The notes beneath the pieces were generated by a model. It made no database searches. It had not been told where the DNA came from and saw nothing but the letters and a program-made list of their open reading frames with translations. Positions 23,066-33,396 of a DNA stretch of 64,000 bases are shown piece after piece. The stretch comes from Fennellomyces sp. T-0311 (taxonomy: Eukaryota; Mucoromycota; Mucoromycetes; Mucorales; Lichtheimiaceae): NCBI GenBank assembly GCA_025266875.1, contig JALLLT010000007.1:248001-312000 (forward strand), written 5' to 3'. The stretch's first letter is position 1, and each line of letters starts with the position of its first letter. The position numbers were made by a program, and so were the translations under genes.

Positions 23066-24440
23066 GCTACGGCACAAAGGTGGTAAAGAATGCGACAGGA
23101 TCACTGAATACCAAAGTACTCGGATCGGCATCTTTATAACCGACAATGGCAGAAAGTTTACTTTCAAAGGATACGATTGGGAAACGGAACGAACTGTATA
23201 CGTCACTTTTCAACGCTTGATCCAACACATATGCAAAGAATTAATACAGTGGCCGCTTCATATAATGATGTTTTATATAATGATAATTCGATATAACAAT
23301 ACCATTTTCGATGCACTAAAACGGTAGTCACTGTCGAATCCCATTTTAAAATAACGATACTTTGGTATAACGATAAAATTTGGGCCGCACCATGGTATCG
23401 TTATATAAAGCGGTCACTGTAGAGCAGTTCGCAACGTCCCGAATTACGGGTAAGTCGTGCAAGGAGAATATCAAAAAAGCGGCATATCGGATTCAATCGC
23501 ATTGATTATCTCGAAAGAGACGAGTTTAGGAAAACTGACATTTCTGATGATGCGTTGGTGGAAGAGCTATATCAATAACGACCGCTCAGACCACCACCAC
23601 GTGGCCTCAGGATTTTCATATTCATTGGAGCAAAGATGAGGATTATTAGGATCCATACGAAGTAGATGAAGAGGAAGTCAAAAGTAATGCCATCATTTTC
23701 ACGACATTGTATAATCTGCTTCAAAAACAAAACACGCTTGAGGTCTTTCATTTGGCTAATACATCAATCAGAGAAAATGAACGGAAATCATGGAGATTTC
23801 TACCGAAACGAAGCCAAACACTTTGCCGACAACCTCAACTTGCTTAACTTAAGCGAGCTCTCGCTTACTGGCCACATATTTCGAGGCTGCAGTCGGCAAT
23901 TATTTATCCCAATGCCCCGTTTTTGAAATACTTGAGGTCACTATTGCTGTGCAGAGTCTTACTGATTCAGATACGCGCATCACGCTGGTCAGCATAACAT
24001 CACTGAAATCCACTGCCAACTTTATACCGTGATGAATACAGCTCTTCCTGGGGTGACTGTACGAATGATTATGCAAATAAAAAAAAACGGCATATACAAC
24101 TTGCTTATCGCCTTGGCAGCTAGCAGTAGCTACCAATTGGAACACTTTTCGTTCAGCAGCAACATTTATGGCGAAGAGCAAGTTTATCAGAGTCTGGACT
24201 AATGGATTCTGTACTGAAAGTCAACAGATCAACCCGCTCCTTGCGACGTTTATTGCTCCATCATAGCAGTTACTTTGATCCAGAGGGTTATTTCGATGGT
24301 TATGAAGGCGCGACATTAGACAGCCATAGAAGAATCACATGGGATGAGTTGAGTCACTTTACGGCATCAACCCGAAGCAGTCATATTGAGGAGTTTGGAT
24401 CGAAAATATAGAGTTACCAACCACCATTGGCTGAAATAAC
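23066..24440 (+). pseudogene. Decayed divergent HET-like gene and unknown fragment
   Basis: The frame around 23075-23240 (TERTVYVTFQRLIQHICKEL and upstream) resembles the HET-gene stretch YVTYDELLQQICKDF. It is more diverged than the four intact paralogues and is cut by the MITE at 23247. Downstream, broken frames at 23420-24440 include a leucine-rich piece (LLNLSELSLTGHIFRGC) that may come from an F-box/LRR-like gene. The mirror copy spans 43600-44877. Nothing here can encode a full protein. Confidence 0.4.
23247..23419. mobile_element. MITE, 173 bp, pogo/Tc1-like ends
   Basis: The element has imperfect terminal inverted repeats of about 23 bp: CAGTGGCCGCTTCATATAAT at the left end and, read inward from the right end, CAGTGACCGCTTTATATAAC. 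It is flanked by TA on both sides (23245-23246 and 23420-23421). CAGT ends with a TA target duplication are typical of pogo/Tc1-mariner elements. It has no coding capacity. The mirror element at 44610-44692 occupies the same site. Confidence 0.8.
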
Positions 24441-24649
24441 TCTTTGAAAGAGCTGCATTGTGTCAGATCCATATATCTAGAAGAAGAAAAGTTGGTCGCT
24501 CCTTCCTTTTTTTTATTAAGAGCATGATCGGTGGGAAAAGTCTCTCAAGGGACAACTGATCAGGCGTGCCATGGGGGGGATAAAAATATGTCTGCCAGAT
24601 ATCAAACATAAATTGAACACTGCTATCCCAAAGAATGATAGAGGAAAAA

Positions 24650-25445
24650 GCGAAATATATGGTAGTATATAGTAGATTGATGTGCGATACGTCGAGCAAC
24701 CTATATGGTCATCCCACATATTCACGGATGGTATACATAGTAGCATATGCTTTTGTAATCACTGGATTTTATTTAGGCCTATTTTGCCACTACCGTCAAC
24801 TTGACAAAACCAGGTACCATGGTACATACCCGAAACACTGCATGTGATTCTGAAAGAAAAAGTGCTCCATACCGTCGCACATCTCAGTACTCAGCACCAT
24901 CGCCAGACACTTCTTTGAGTCCTTTCCGTCCGTCCACAGCTTCATAATTTCCTCCTTGATCAGCTTATCCTGGTACAGTTGGTCTCCACCACCCAACAAG
25001 ACATGAAAGAGCGCAACATTGTGCCGATCAAGCACGTCTTGCCACAGTGACGCTTCCTTCCCATCAATTTGACCTTTGTCTCCTGTGGAATATCAGAGAA
25101 ACCACTGCACGAGTAAAACATGAATTTCATGGACTCGTTGTATACCGGCAAATGGAATTCCTGCGGTCCGAATGCCTCGCTCTGGCATGTCACCACTTGT
25201 CTGGTGGGCTCAAGCGGAAGACGCAAATCGTATCGCCAGAAATGGCACTGACCGCGGAATGAATCCAACATTTCGCCTGGAATGCTAAAGGCGCGTGCCT
25301 CGTTGTGCTCATTGCGTAACTGCACTTGCAGTTGCGGAGCTCCGTGGTCTGTTGACACAAGCAGGCACGAACCGCGATAAGTGCGTGTACCGTAGCCAAT
25401 GCCAATGTACCGAAGCAATGGGCCGCACACCACACGCTCTGGATT
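24650..25445 (-). pseudogene. PhoD-like phosphatase remnant, copy 2
   Basis: The longest remnant of a fungal PhoD-like (PhoD_2 type) metallophosphatase. Segments in order are GPLLRYIGIGYGTRTYRGSC, FWRYDLRLPLEPTRQVVT, MKFMFYSCSGFS, then in another frame LWQDVL and FHVLLGGGDQLYQDK, and finally PSVNMWDDH, the equivalent of the metal-binding NIWDDHD block. The GGGDQ and DDH blocks identify the family. Frame changes between segments, for example near 25085, and the missing N-terminus show that it is a pseudogene fragment. Confidence 0.7.
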
Positions 25446-25549
25446 GAGTTTTAGGCTGTTGAATTGTTACACTGGAACGTTACCATAAGGCTGCATAGCG
25501 GGGGTGCCAGGAAGTTCCTTTTGTTGGAAAAGGAAAAAAGAGAGTTTTT

Positions 25550-25930
25550 CATGTGTTACGCCCTGAATAAGTGGCATTTCGTATCACCGTGCTTCCCGGC
25601 ACGTGCAACAGTGGCTGCCGAAAGTGTAGCACACTTTTAGTCACTTTTTCTTTGAATCCGAGCATTGTGCTTACTAAAAGATCGTTTTCCTTGCGTCTGT
25701 TACCTTGTTTGATGTTTGCAAGAGACCAAAGATGAGTTTTTCTTCGGACGATCCATATCCGGGTTGACATCATGAATTCTTTAAGTATGTATCTCTGGGT
25801 CCTTTAAACCATAGTACATTCTGTATACACTCAAGTCCTTTGCTTTTAGCTTCAGTGTCTACTGTAACCAGAGAATGCTCTCAAAGGTTTTGACATTATT
25901 AAACAGTGCCATACTCAGAAATCCTACTCG
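25550..25930 (-). pseudogene. Decayed HET coding fragment, 3' flank of HET B
   Basis: Broken frames on the minus strand include MMSTRIWIVRRKTHLWSLAN and IKQGNRRKENDLL, the central HET-gene segment, running into unrelated sequence just before the PhoD-like remnant. Same arrangement as 15480-15850 and 42060-42400. Confidence 0.65.
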
Positions 25931-25995
25931 ATGGCCATATCTCGGGATTTGTTACGATACTACATGTCGAGGGACATTATAACAGCACATGTGCT

Positions 25996-27582
25996 TTATT
26001 TGATATAAAAGTGTTCAGTAGTCTCGCAGAACATTTTATCCATAGCTTCTTGTGGGCTGATACGCGGCTCATCATGCTGGAAGTATTTCAGAAATATGGT
26101 ACCGATTATCTTGTAAGAGCCATCGGTCGACCTTCTTGCAACTGGGGAAAAATAAATGTGAGCATAACCAGCAATGACATGGTTACGTATTTCTGGAATC
26201 ACACTGTTAAATACGACACCCAAAATGACACACTCGTCGCATTCTTCCGTGAGGGAGAGTGGCAACACCGGTGAGAGAAATTGAAGATGATTGTCTGGTT
26301 TGTAATAATGCGTGGAATAGCAGTTTGATGTTTGAAGCATGATCCGTTGACTCCAATCCAACGCCTCGCTTTCGTCACCGAAGTCATCCATTGAGCTTAT
26401 AATTTTCATAACATTGTCCCTTGCTTTCTCTATTCGTTCGTCGTCTTTGAAGACATCGAAATTGTTGTATTGGATGGGGTGTATGGTGTGGTATCGGCAG
26501 CGCATATGTAACACCATATTCTCGCCTATCATATAATCGCAATTCTGGTCCAGTGTAGTGTCAGAAATTGGCCAAGCTGAATGTACTCCAGCAATGCCTG
26601 TCCACGAAGGAAGGCCATAGGATCCCATGGTCGTTATATATGCAGTAGTCCCATCCCAAGGATACACCTTCGATCCAAAGCACATGAGCGATAAATCCCT
26701 TTGGGCCAAGCGTCGGTAGAATGCGTTCATTGCAGCGGACACGTCACTGTCGTAATCAACGTCGATGGAAATAATGTCTGCAAAAATGTTGGCCAGCGCA
26801 AATATCTTGTCGTGTTCTTTTGTACTTGTACGGAAGTGCGCGTGACGGAGGACTTGGTTTGCGCTTTTCATTGTACGTTCCTTGAATCCGAGCATCATGC
26901 TGGCCAGAAGGTCGTTTTCCTTGACTGTGTCACCTTGTTTGATATCTGCAAGAGACCAAAAATGGGTGTTTCGTCCAACAACCAAAATCCGCGTTGACAT
27001 CATGACTTCCTCCAGTGTCCAGCTCCGTTGGAACCACAGTGATGCCACCATTGGACGAATAGCTTTGAATTTAGCTTCGGTATATCCATATACATGGTTC
27101 ATACAGTCGAAGTCCTTGGGATTCTCAATGTAGATTTCGGGGATCAAGGCGACTGTGTAACGAGCGTTGCTGTAAATCAGATGCATTTGCTTGATTTCGC
27201 GATGCTTTTCTGCCTTGTTGGTCTGGTCGATGCAGATCTTGTCGTACCACAAGTACTCGATGTCAAAGTCCTTGCATATCTGGTGGAGGAGCTCGTCGTA
27301 TGTCACATGAAAACCGCTCACCGTTCCATTCTTTATTTTTCTTATTATATGACGCCCTTCGTCAACCAAGCTGTATTCTCCGTCTGCCTGTTGGTATTTT
27401 CCGCCTGATTGCTCCCAGCAATACGATAGGACGTGGTAGCCGTCAACAGCATCGGTGCCAGGAACCTTTTGCCAGTCGGAAGTACGGATGAGCCATGTGG
27501 GTCTGAATTCGCCTCCCTTCGAGTTGTACTCGGTAATGTTTGGATCGGCTACTCGTTGTGGCGTGACGTACCCGATATACAT
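25996..27582 (-). CDS. HET-domain protein B
   Basis: A single-exon HET-domain protein of 528 residues, starting at ATG 27582, the start shared by all paralogues. The frame is also open upstream to 27699, adding 39 residues, but that stretch matches non-coding leader in the other copies. HET motifs: YHVLSYCW near 49-56, LWYDKICIDQ, IYSNARYTVAL and LWFQRSWTL. The N-terminal variable stretch (KYQQADGEYSLVDEGRHII) is almost identical to HET D. Residues about 300-410 are almost identical to HET A. The C-terminus (AMDKMFCETT) matches HET C. Function is inferred only from the domain. Confidence 0.88.
   Translation of the reverse strand: MYIGYVTPQRVADPNITEYNSKGGEFRPTWLIRTSDWQKVPGTDAVDGYHVLSYCWEQSGGKYQQADGEYSLVDEGRHIIRKIKNGTVSGFHVTYDELLHQICKDFDIEYLWYDKICIDQTNKAEKHREIKQMHLIYSNARYTVALIPEIYIENPKDFDCMNHVYGYTEAKFKAIRPMVASLWFQRSWTLEEVMMSTRILVVGRNTHFWSLADIKQGDTVKENDLLASMMLGFKERTMKSANQVLRHAHFRTSTKEHDKIFALANIFADIISIDVDYDSDVSAAMNAFYRRLAQRDLSLMCFGSKVYPWDGTTAYITTMGSYGLPSWTGIAGVHSAWPISDTTLDQNCDYMIGENMVLHMRCRYHTIHPIQYNNFDVFKDDERIEKARDNVMKIISSMDDFGDESEALDWSQRIMLQTSNCYSTHYYKPDNHLQFLSPVLPLSLTEECDECVILGVVFNSVIPEIRNHVIAGYAHIYFSPVARRSTDGSYKIIGTIFLKYFQHDEPRISPQEAMDKMFCETTEHFYIK
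26286..26634. repeat. Gene-conversion tract shared with HET A
   Basis: About 350 bp that match 16164-16515 in HET A with only a handful of differences, while the flanking coding sequence is clearly more diverged on both sides. This is the signature of a recent conversion between B and A. Confidence 0.75.
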
Positions 27583-27699
27583 GCTGCGGCAGACTATTCT
27601 GTGGTTCAAGGGGATAAAACACAAAGCTTTACGGGACAGTGTACAGTTGACTCTTGCAAGCACCGGTGAAAAGGACGAAAGAGAAGGAAAAATAGGCAT

Positions 27700-28870
27700 G
27701 ATTCTCTTGTTCTATGTCGCTGTTGTGTAATCCTTACTTTACGCCACAGTCATGTAACTCCTGCTTTACGCCACTGTCGTGTAACGTGGCAGCTAAACCC
27801 AAATTTTATCAGGGTTACAGTGCAGATGATGCCGTGTATCGCTCAGGGCTTGTGATGGAGTAGAACGACAGAAATGAGATCAGTGGGCAGCGTGTTCGGA
27901 GCCTGCGTACGAAACAAGTTTGATTTCTGTGGTCGAATACCAATCGTGAGATGCGTTGTGGCGTTTTAACGGTGAATGGATGTTACGATGAACCACAACC
28001 GTTTTTAGTAGCAAAGGGCGGCGGCAATGCTGGCCTGATAGTACAGTGGAAAGAAGCAGAATCTGATGCTAGTACTTTCTTTGTACCAGCTGATGGATAA
28101 CACATGCGCCAATCTTTACTTATAAAGCACTCTGCTCCTCAACTCCTTTTTTAGACAAGCACCATAATCATCTCACGAGAGCTGGTCAAAATGATAGGCT
28201 CTGCGATACGATTCGGAAGTACTGTTTACTGTAACGGCCCTTGGATACACTCAAACTAAAGTCAGCACAGCTAATCAAAGGCCGGTGTCACTATGACATA
28301 ACACTCGCAGACCTTCAAGAAGACCGTGAAATGTAAAAGCAGTAGGAAGTCGTCAAAGAAAGCGAGTATGCTCCTTGGAGTCGAAGAAGGGTAACATAAA
28401 ATATTGACCAGGTCCTGTACCTTGCTTTCACTAACTCAAATACGAAAGAACACAAAGGGATACTCTCATGATAAAAAAAAACCTAGCTGTATAGCGAAGG
28501 TGAAACGTGCAATTAGTATACAGCACGGCCGTGCCTTGGTGTGGAGAACCAGACAGCAATCGTAAATGTGAGCGCTGCATACATCCCGGTCAAGACATAT
28601 GGTCGCGTGTTATGTTCGGCCACAAAGAGCAGACGGCCGTAAGAATTGAAACCGCAGTGTAAGATCACTGCAAAAATTTCATGCTGGTGCACACCCCTTA
28701 ATGCCACACTGGCATCGTTCATATATGTTATGCGCCAAGTAAACATAGCATGAAAGCGGATTCGTTAGGCAGAAAAGAAAAGGAAAAAGACAGGCAGGGT
28801 ATCGAATCAAAAGTGGCTGCCCAGGCGGCGCAACAGTTTGTCTCGTTATCGCCATTGCCATGTCTGTTTA
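27700..28870. repeat. HET B upstream flank with inverted HET fragment
   Basis: Homologous to the HET A flank. The decayed inverted HET coding fragment lies at about 28370-28465 on the plus strand. No gene was seen. The flank ends near 28870, where the unique central segment begins. Confidence 0.6.
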
Positions 28871-29938
28871 TGCATTGATCGCTCCGTAACGTAAAAAACT
28901 GTCATCGGTAAAAGAGAGGCAGAGCGCGCATCGACAAGCCAATGCAAACTATACTTCCTTTGGTCGTTACACTCGACAACCAAAACTGAGGGGCATCCGG
29001 TGTATGCTGATCGATTGTTTGTGTCACAATCCGTACACATACGTAGCAGGTGGGCGTTCTTGCCGTGTGTTGCTTTTCTGTGGAGTGAATTTCTTCGTCT
29101 CACTGGTACGTAGTTACTCGACCGAAGTTTCTGTAGGCGAAATATTTTTGATGGGAAAACAACGAACGTCCCTAAAAGCCATGCATACTTTATACCTAAA
29201 GCTGAGCCCAGTCCTGTTTTTTTGCAGGTCCTGCATTCCACTGTCCCAGTAACATTTCCAAACACAGGTCTATTGTATTTTCAGGTATGCGTGTTTTGTT
29301 ATGGAAACAGAGTCTATGCTGCCAACAGTAACCTCTTTTTATAAATAGCGTATTATTAAATGTCGTCTATGCAATTAACCGTATATTAAAGGTCGCGGTG
29401 CGGGGCCACTGTGCGGGACACATACATGTGGCTTGCTACGGTGTATGCCATTTGGCCAGAGAAAGACGGTCAAGGGACCACAAAAATTTTACGAGCGTAA
29501 CCAGCTTGGTAACAGTTTCCCATATTCTGTTCGTAAGAGATATAGGCCGTACCGTTACTTTCCAGCCAGTTAGGTTAGAATGCACCTTTATTGCGGTGTA
29601 ACGTAATATTGAAAAACGCGGTAATCTGTTACAGTTCGACCATAAAGAGCAATAGACTGTGATAAAGAAATACCGGAAGCAGTAACGAGTTCGTACGAAA
29701 CGACCGTTAAAGATGTGTTGCGGATGGACGATGCATTACGGGCTTAGTGCTTTGGTCAATGAGTAACCTTCACAAAGTTATGTAAGCATTGTTGACAGCG
29801 TCGCAAGGACCAGAAAGCTTACGTAACGTACGATAGGGTAGCAGGTGGGCAGCCCTGGCGACCAATCAAATTGAGCTCAGTTAGTTCTGGCATTATAAGT
29901 TTCTTTTTCTCCTCTCCTTTTTTTTTGCAACTCAAACA
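28871..29938. other. Unique region upstream of the ankyrin gene
   Basis: The first kilobase of unique sequence between the arms. Two overlapping open frames (minus 29265-28846 and plus 29004-29252) have no recognisable domain. A pyrimidine tract at 29900-29925 directly before ATG 29939 looks like a fungal core promoter. Confidence 0.4.
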
Positions 29939-31056
29939 ATGTATGGCGATAATAACGACACCAACGGGTTGCGCGATCACGTTCATCACAGGCATCGACC
30001 GGTATCCCCTCGCTCATACGTGTTGCACAGTGGACCCAGCGAGAGTCAGCACATGTCACCGGCATTGTCGGAAGCAAGGCGACCTGGCGATGTAATTCGA
30101 ATCCACAAAACCAGTTACAATCGCATCACTTCTTATCATGAGCGGAAATCGAGCACAACGGCGGCCACCACGAAACTGAAAAACCTATTTGTGAATAATC
30201 GAGAACGAGAAGAGCTTATGACGGCCTGTTCCAAGGGTGACGTCGATAGAGGTAACCGCTGCGAAGGAAAAAAAAAGCACGGGTTGCACTAGACGGTTTT
30301 CTTTTTTTTTTAGTGAACCATCTGCTTACCCACACAAAGCCCAATGTGAATCCAGACATGGTTCGAGACTCGAAACTCCGAACACCTCTTCTGGTGGCGT
30401 GTGCAGCAGGCAAAGCGGACGTGGTACGCATTCTGATACGTTGGGGGGCGGATGTGAATAATCCAATGGGAGATATTATCGGCAATAAACCGCTGGATTT
30501 GGCGGTCATCTCCAACAGCTTTGATACGGTTCTGGCATTGCTTGAAGCAGGTAATACAACGTTGATTACATAATTCGAAGGTGCTGAATTTTTTATCCCA
30601 ACATAGGCGCTCATGTGGCACAGCCTGTAGCACCGTTGATGAGGCCGGATGACGGGTTACCGGCGCCCGTCCAGCAACGCATGAGTGCGCGGTCGCCGCT
30701 CAGTCTAGCTCAGTCCCGGCTGGACCTGATGATTGCCGAGGCGCAAAAGGGCCAGGCCACCCGACAGCGCGAGATCTGCATGGATCAAATTGTTCAGGTA
30801 ATTAAAAACGCTGCTGCAGCGTGTGGGCGTTTCTTTGATGGGTTGACGCTGTGTGCTTTAGATTATCAAGCTGCTTAGATACTTTTCAGCCGGCAAACAA
30901 CATTCCTTCTCCTACAACGATAATGTCACGCGCGAACTGGATGAGCTTGCATCCAAACTCTCGTCCATTGGAATACAAGAGGACGCTCCCACCCCCCAAG
31001 ACGATCTTGAGATCATGACCAGCTTGCGAGACGTGATCTCCAAACTGCACATCTAG
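29939..31056 (+). CDS. Ankyrin-repeat protein
   Basis: Four exons: 29939-30251, 30314-30550, 30607-30797 and 30862-31056, 311 residues. The N-terminal 75 residues are His/Ser-rich and probably disordered. Ankyrin repeats follow, best seen as REREELMTACSKGDVDRVNH, then LRTPLLVACAAGKADVVRIL and KPLDLAVISNSFDTVLALLE. The C-terminal part is helical (RLDLMIAEAQKGQATRQ onward). Likely a cytosolic protein-interaction module; the partner is unknown. It is tail-to-tail with DDRGK1, with 44 bp between stop codons. Only about two to three repeats are present. Confidence 0.82.
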
Positions 31057-31100
31057 TTGCTCCTGTGAGATTGCCTTCCTCCCTGTTTCTTCTCTTTGTT

Positions 31101-32215
31101 CTAATTCCCTTGTAATATCGACACGATGTCTCGACACGCGTGCCTTATCGATGTCTTGCCATTCTTCTCCAAATATCTCGCCAGCTTGCCGTAGTCCTCC
31201 TCTGTAACAAACATGAATGTTGACTCTGACCATAGCGACAGTCGGAACTCGGGAGACGTGGCGCACAGTTCCTTAAGGATCTCTGTAGCTTCCTATATTA
31301 CCTTGTTCACTATCGTTATCTCTCTCTCTCTCCCCTCCTCCTCCTTGCGCCTGCCTACCTCTTCCGAGAAGCCTGATGTGCTGGCCAGTGTTTCCATTGT
31401 ACACACCTTTAGTCGCTATATATATGTATACGCATATAGATAGAGCTGTTTAACATCCACATGATGCGCTTCCGTGTGAACATCTACTCACCTTTGCAGC
31501 ATCTGCAATCCGTCCGCTGTACTTTTCGAACCGACTGCGCCTCCTCTTGGCCACTTTCTCTTCCGCCTTTTCTCGCTTTTCTCGCTCCTTCTCCTCTTGC
31601 TTTGCCTTTTTCTGCTGTGCCTTTCTGCGACGTTCGCTCTGTCCAAATAAATTGCACGTTGGTGAGCCTAGTTCCAAACTGCGGCTTCCCTCTGTTGTTG
31701 TACCTCCTGCTCTCTTCGGATCGACTCCTCAGCCTTGCGTCGTCTAAACTCTTCTTCGAACACATCGTCTTGTGCCCGTCGCAAGTCGCGCTGATGGTTC
31801 ATGTACTGCAGAGGAAAATCAGACCCTGGCGACTATTTGAACATGCCGTGCGTCACTTGCCTCGCGATACTGTCGCATCTGTTCCTTCCTCTTGAGCTTC
31901 TCGCCTTTCTTTTTGCCAATCTTTTTGACGTGGATGGCTGTCGACGAGCCCTCGCCAGGATCGTTATCACCCTCTGCCTCTTGTACGTAGTTTTCAAGTT
32001 GTTCTGAATCACTGTCATCCAAATCCTGCAGCGATGCAATAGCCGTGGTATCTATACTTACCATGTGAGAATGCATAAGTCAAAAAAAAGGCGTGAGTGC
32101 ATCACTAACCTTCGGTTGTATTTTGCAATCGCTCACGAAGTTCCAGTAGTACTAGAATGCCCAGTACGCAAATGGCAATGGGTATAAAGACGATTAGCAA
32201 GTCATTGCCCGCCAT
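31101..32215 (-). CDS. DDRGK1: DDRGK domain-containing protein 1 (UFBP1) homologue
   Basis: An ER-anchored partner of the UFM1 E3 ligase UFL1, acting in UFMylation and ER quality control. Six exons: 32215-32110, 32051-31861, 31805-31704, 31638-31492, 31406-31359 and 31292-31101, 261 residues. An N-terminal membrane segment (LLIVFIPIAICVLGILVLLE) comes first, then an acidic stretch, a long charged coiled coil (KKAKQEEKEREKREKAEEK) and a C-terminal PCI/winged-helix part (METLASTSGFSEEEATEILK, then EEDYGKLARYLEKNGKTSI). The order and length fit DDRGK1. Where the family name motif DDRGK should stand, this protein reads WSEST, directly before FMFVT (family FIYIT). The intron after 31861 has a GC donor. 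Identity is inferred from architecture. Confidence 0.8.
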
Positions 32216-32327
32216 AACGGAAAGGAAAAGGTGATAGAAATCAAAAGGTGATAAAAATCAAAAAAAGTGCGTGTGTTACACTGCCACGCTCGCAATTGGG
32301 ATACGTTTCTTTCTTCGACTCGCCATC
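32216..32327. promoter_or_regulatory. Bidirectional promoter, DDRGK1 and cytochrome b5
   Basis: Only 112 bp separate the start codons of the divergent DDRGK1 and cytochrome b5 genes, so both must share this promoter. It is A-rich on one side. Both products are ER-membrane proteins, so co-regulation is plausible but not shown. Confidence 0.6.
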
Positions 32328-32891
32328 ATGAATTTCGACGAAATCAGCAAGCACAACAAACGCGGCGATCTTTATGTTGTCATTCATAACAAGGTCTATG
32401 ACGTTACCGCCTTTTTAAGCGAAGTATGTTGGCTTTTTTCATGCGTTGACCCTTATCCGTGCTGAACTACTCTCTGGACAGCATCCTGGAGGCGAGGAAG
32501 TGCTCGTGGATGAAGGCGGTGGCGATGCTACCGAGTCCTTTGAAGATATCGGTCATTCGGAAGATGCGAGACAAGTGCTGGAAAAGTACTACATCGGTGA
32601 CTTGGACGCAAAGGTAAAGTGGGCATGCTTCTCGCATAGTTTAGCTTGACGGAGTGTATGTTTGTAGAGTGCTCGAATCACCACCAAGGCGAAACCGCCG
32701 CCGCCACCCACTACGCTCCATACCCCGTCAGGTAACGCTGGCTCAAACTACAGGTAACGATCCAACGTGCTGTAAACCATTCGGTCCTGGCTGATATCTG
32801 TGGTTTCTATAGCACCATGACAGGCGTCGTCGTCCCGCTGCTTGTGCTGGTTCTGTCGATTCTGGGCGTCAAGTACCTGTACGCACCCTAA
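32328..32891 (+). CDS. Tail-anchored cytochrome b5
   Basis: A microsomal-type cytochrome b5 that passes electrons to lipid desaturases, hydroxylases and P450s at the ER. Four exons: 32328-32423, 32482-32613, 32668-32753 and 32813-32891, 130 residues. The heme domain has [13 protein letters not shown], the first heme ligand in HPGGEE (H33) and the second in DIGHSEDA (H57). A Pro-rich linker (KPPPPPTT) leads to a single C-terminal membrane segment ([20 protein letters not shown]), so it is tail-anchored. Length and order are standard. Confidence 0.95.
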
Positions 32892-33114
32892 ATGCTATTC
32901 GAAATAAAAGCGTGGACAGATTGAAATGAAAGAGCGTAAACTGTTTACATTATGATTTATTTGAGCAGAAAGTCCTGCAGAATATGTGATGGGGGAGAGT
33001 GGTGGAGCTTAATAATCTATGCAAGTTAATGCAGGTGTCTACGCAGCGTATGGGCCTGGTTATTCTCATGCACGTCATCGCTGTGGGGGACATGTCGCTT
33101 ACCGGCTGGAAACA

Positions 33115-33396
33115 TTAGTCGCCGCATCGGCCGTAGTTGTATTCACTGCGATCGAGAATGCCAAGGGGGTTGCAGCACTTCAAAAATACATCTTCCACAG
33201 CCTCACTTCGGGTAGGGAAAACACACTCTTCGCCGCTGCTCTGCAGTCGTCCTCCAGCTTGAGCACAGCAACCGGGTGTCGCGAGTTTATAGCCATCTTC
33301 ACACTTGCACTTGGATTGGTCGTCAGCCTGGACTCCACTTGATGCAAAGAGAACAACACAGGTTGCGGCTGCAACAAGGAAACCTGCTTTCACCAT
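33115..33396 (-). CDS. Small secreted cysteine-rich protein
   Basis: A single-exon protein of 93 residues with a clear signal peptide (MVKAGFLVAAATCVVLFASS). The mature part is about 68 residues with eight cysteines in the order C-x-C, CC, C, CC, C. This spacing is not the hydrophobin pattern. No family is recognised. Such proteins in fungi are often cell-surface or effector-like, but nothing here shows a function. Confidence 0.65.
   Translation of the reverse strand: MVKAGFLVAAATCVVLFASSGVQADDQSKCKCEDGYKLATPGCCAQAGGRLQSSGEECVFPTRSEAVEDVFLKCCNPLGILDRSEYNYGRCGD

Larger units (their letters stand above)
15866..27990. repeat. Left arm of the large inverted duplication
   Basis: This segment is a mirror image of about 40000-50508. 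Matching landmarks in order are HET A/HET D, 17500-18800/47600-48900, 18800-19010/47374-47586, 19200-19850/46500-47190, 20150-20510/45950-46300, 20860/45537, 20980-21345/45063-45447, 23066-24700/43270-44877, the PhoD-like piece 24650-25445/42575-43330 and HET B/HET C. The left arm is about 1.5 kb longer because of the segment 21346-23065. Identity is high but not perfect, with many small indels. Confidence 0.85.

Noticed and set aside
28846..29265. 139-codon minus-strand open frame before the ankyrin gene
   Set aside because: No domain and no splice context; an overlapping plus-strand frame is equally open. Treated as chance.
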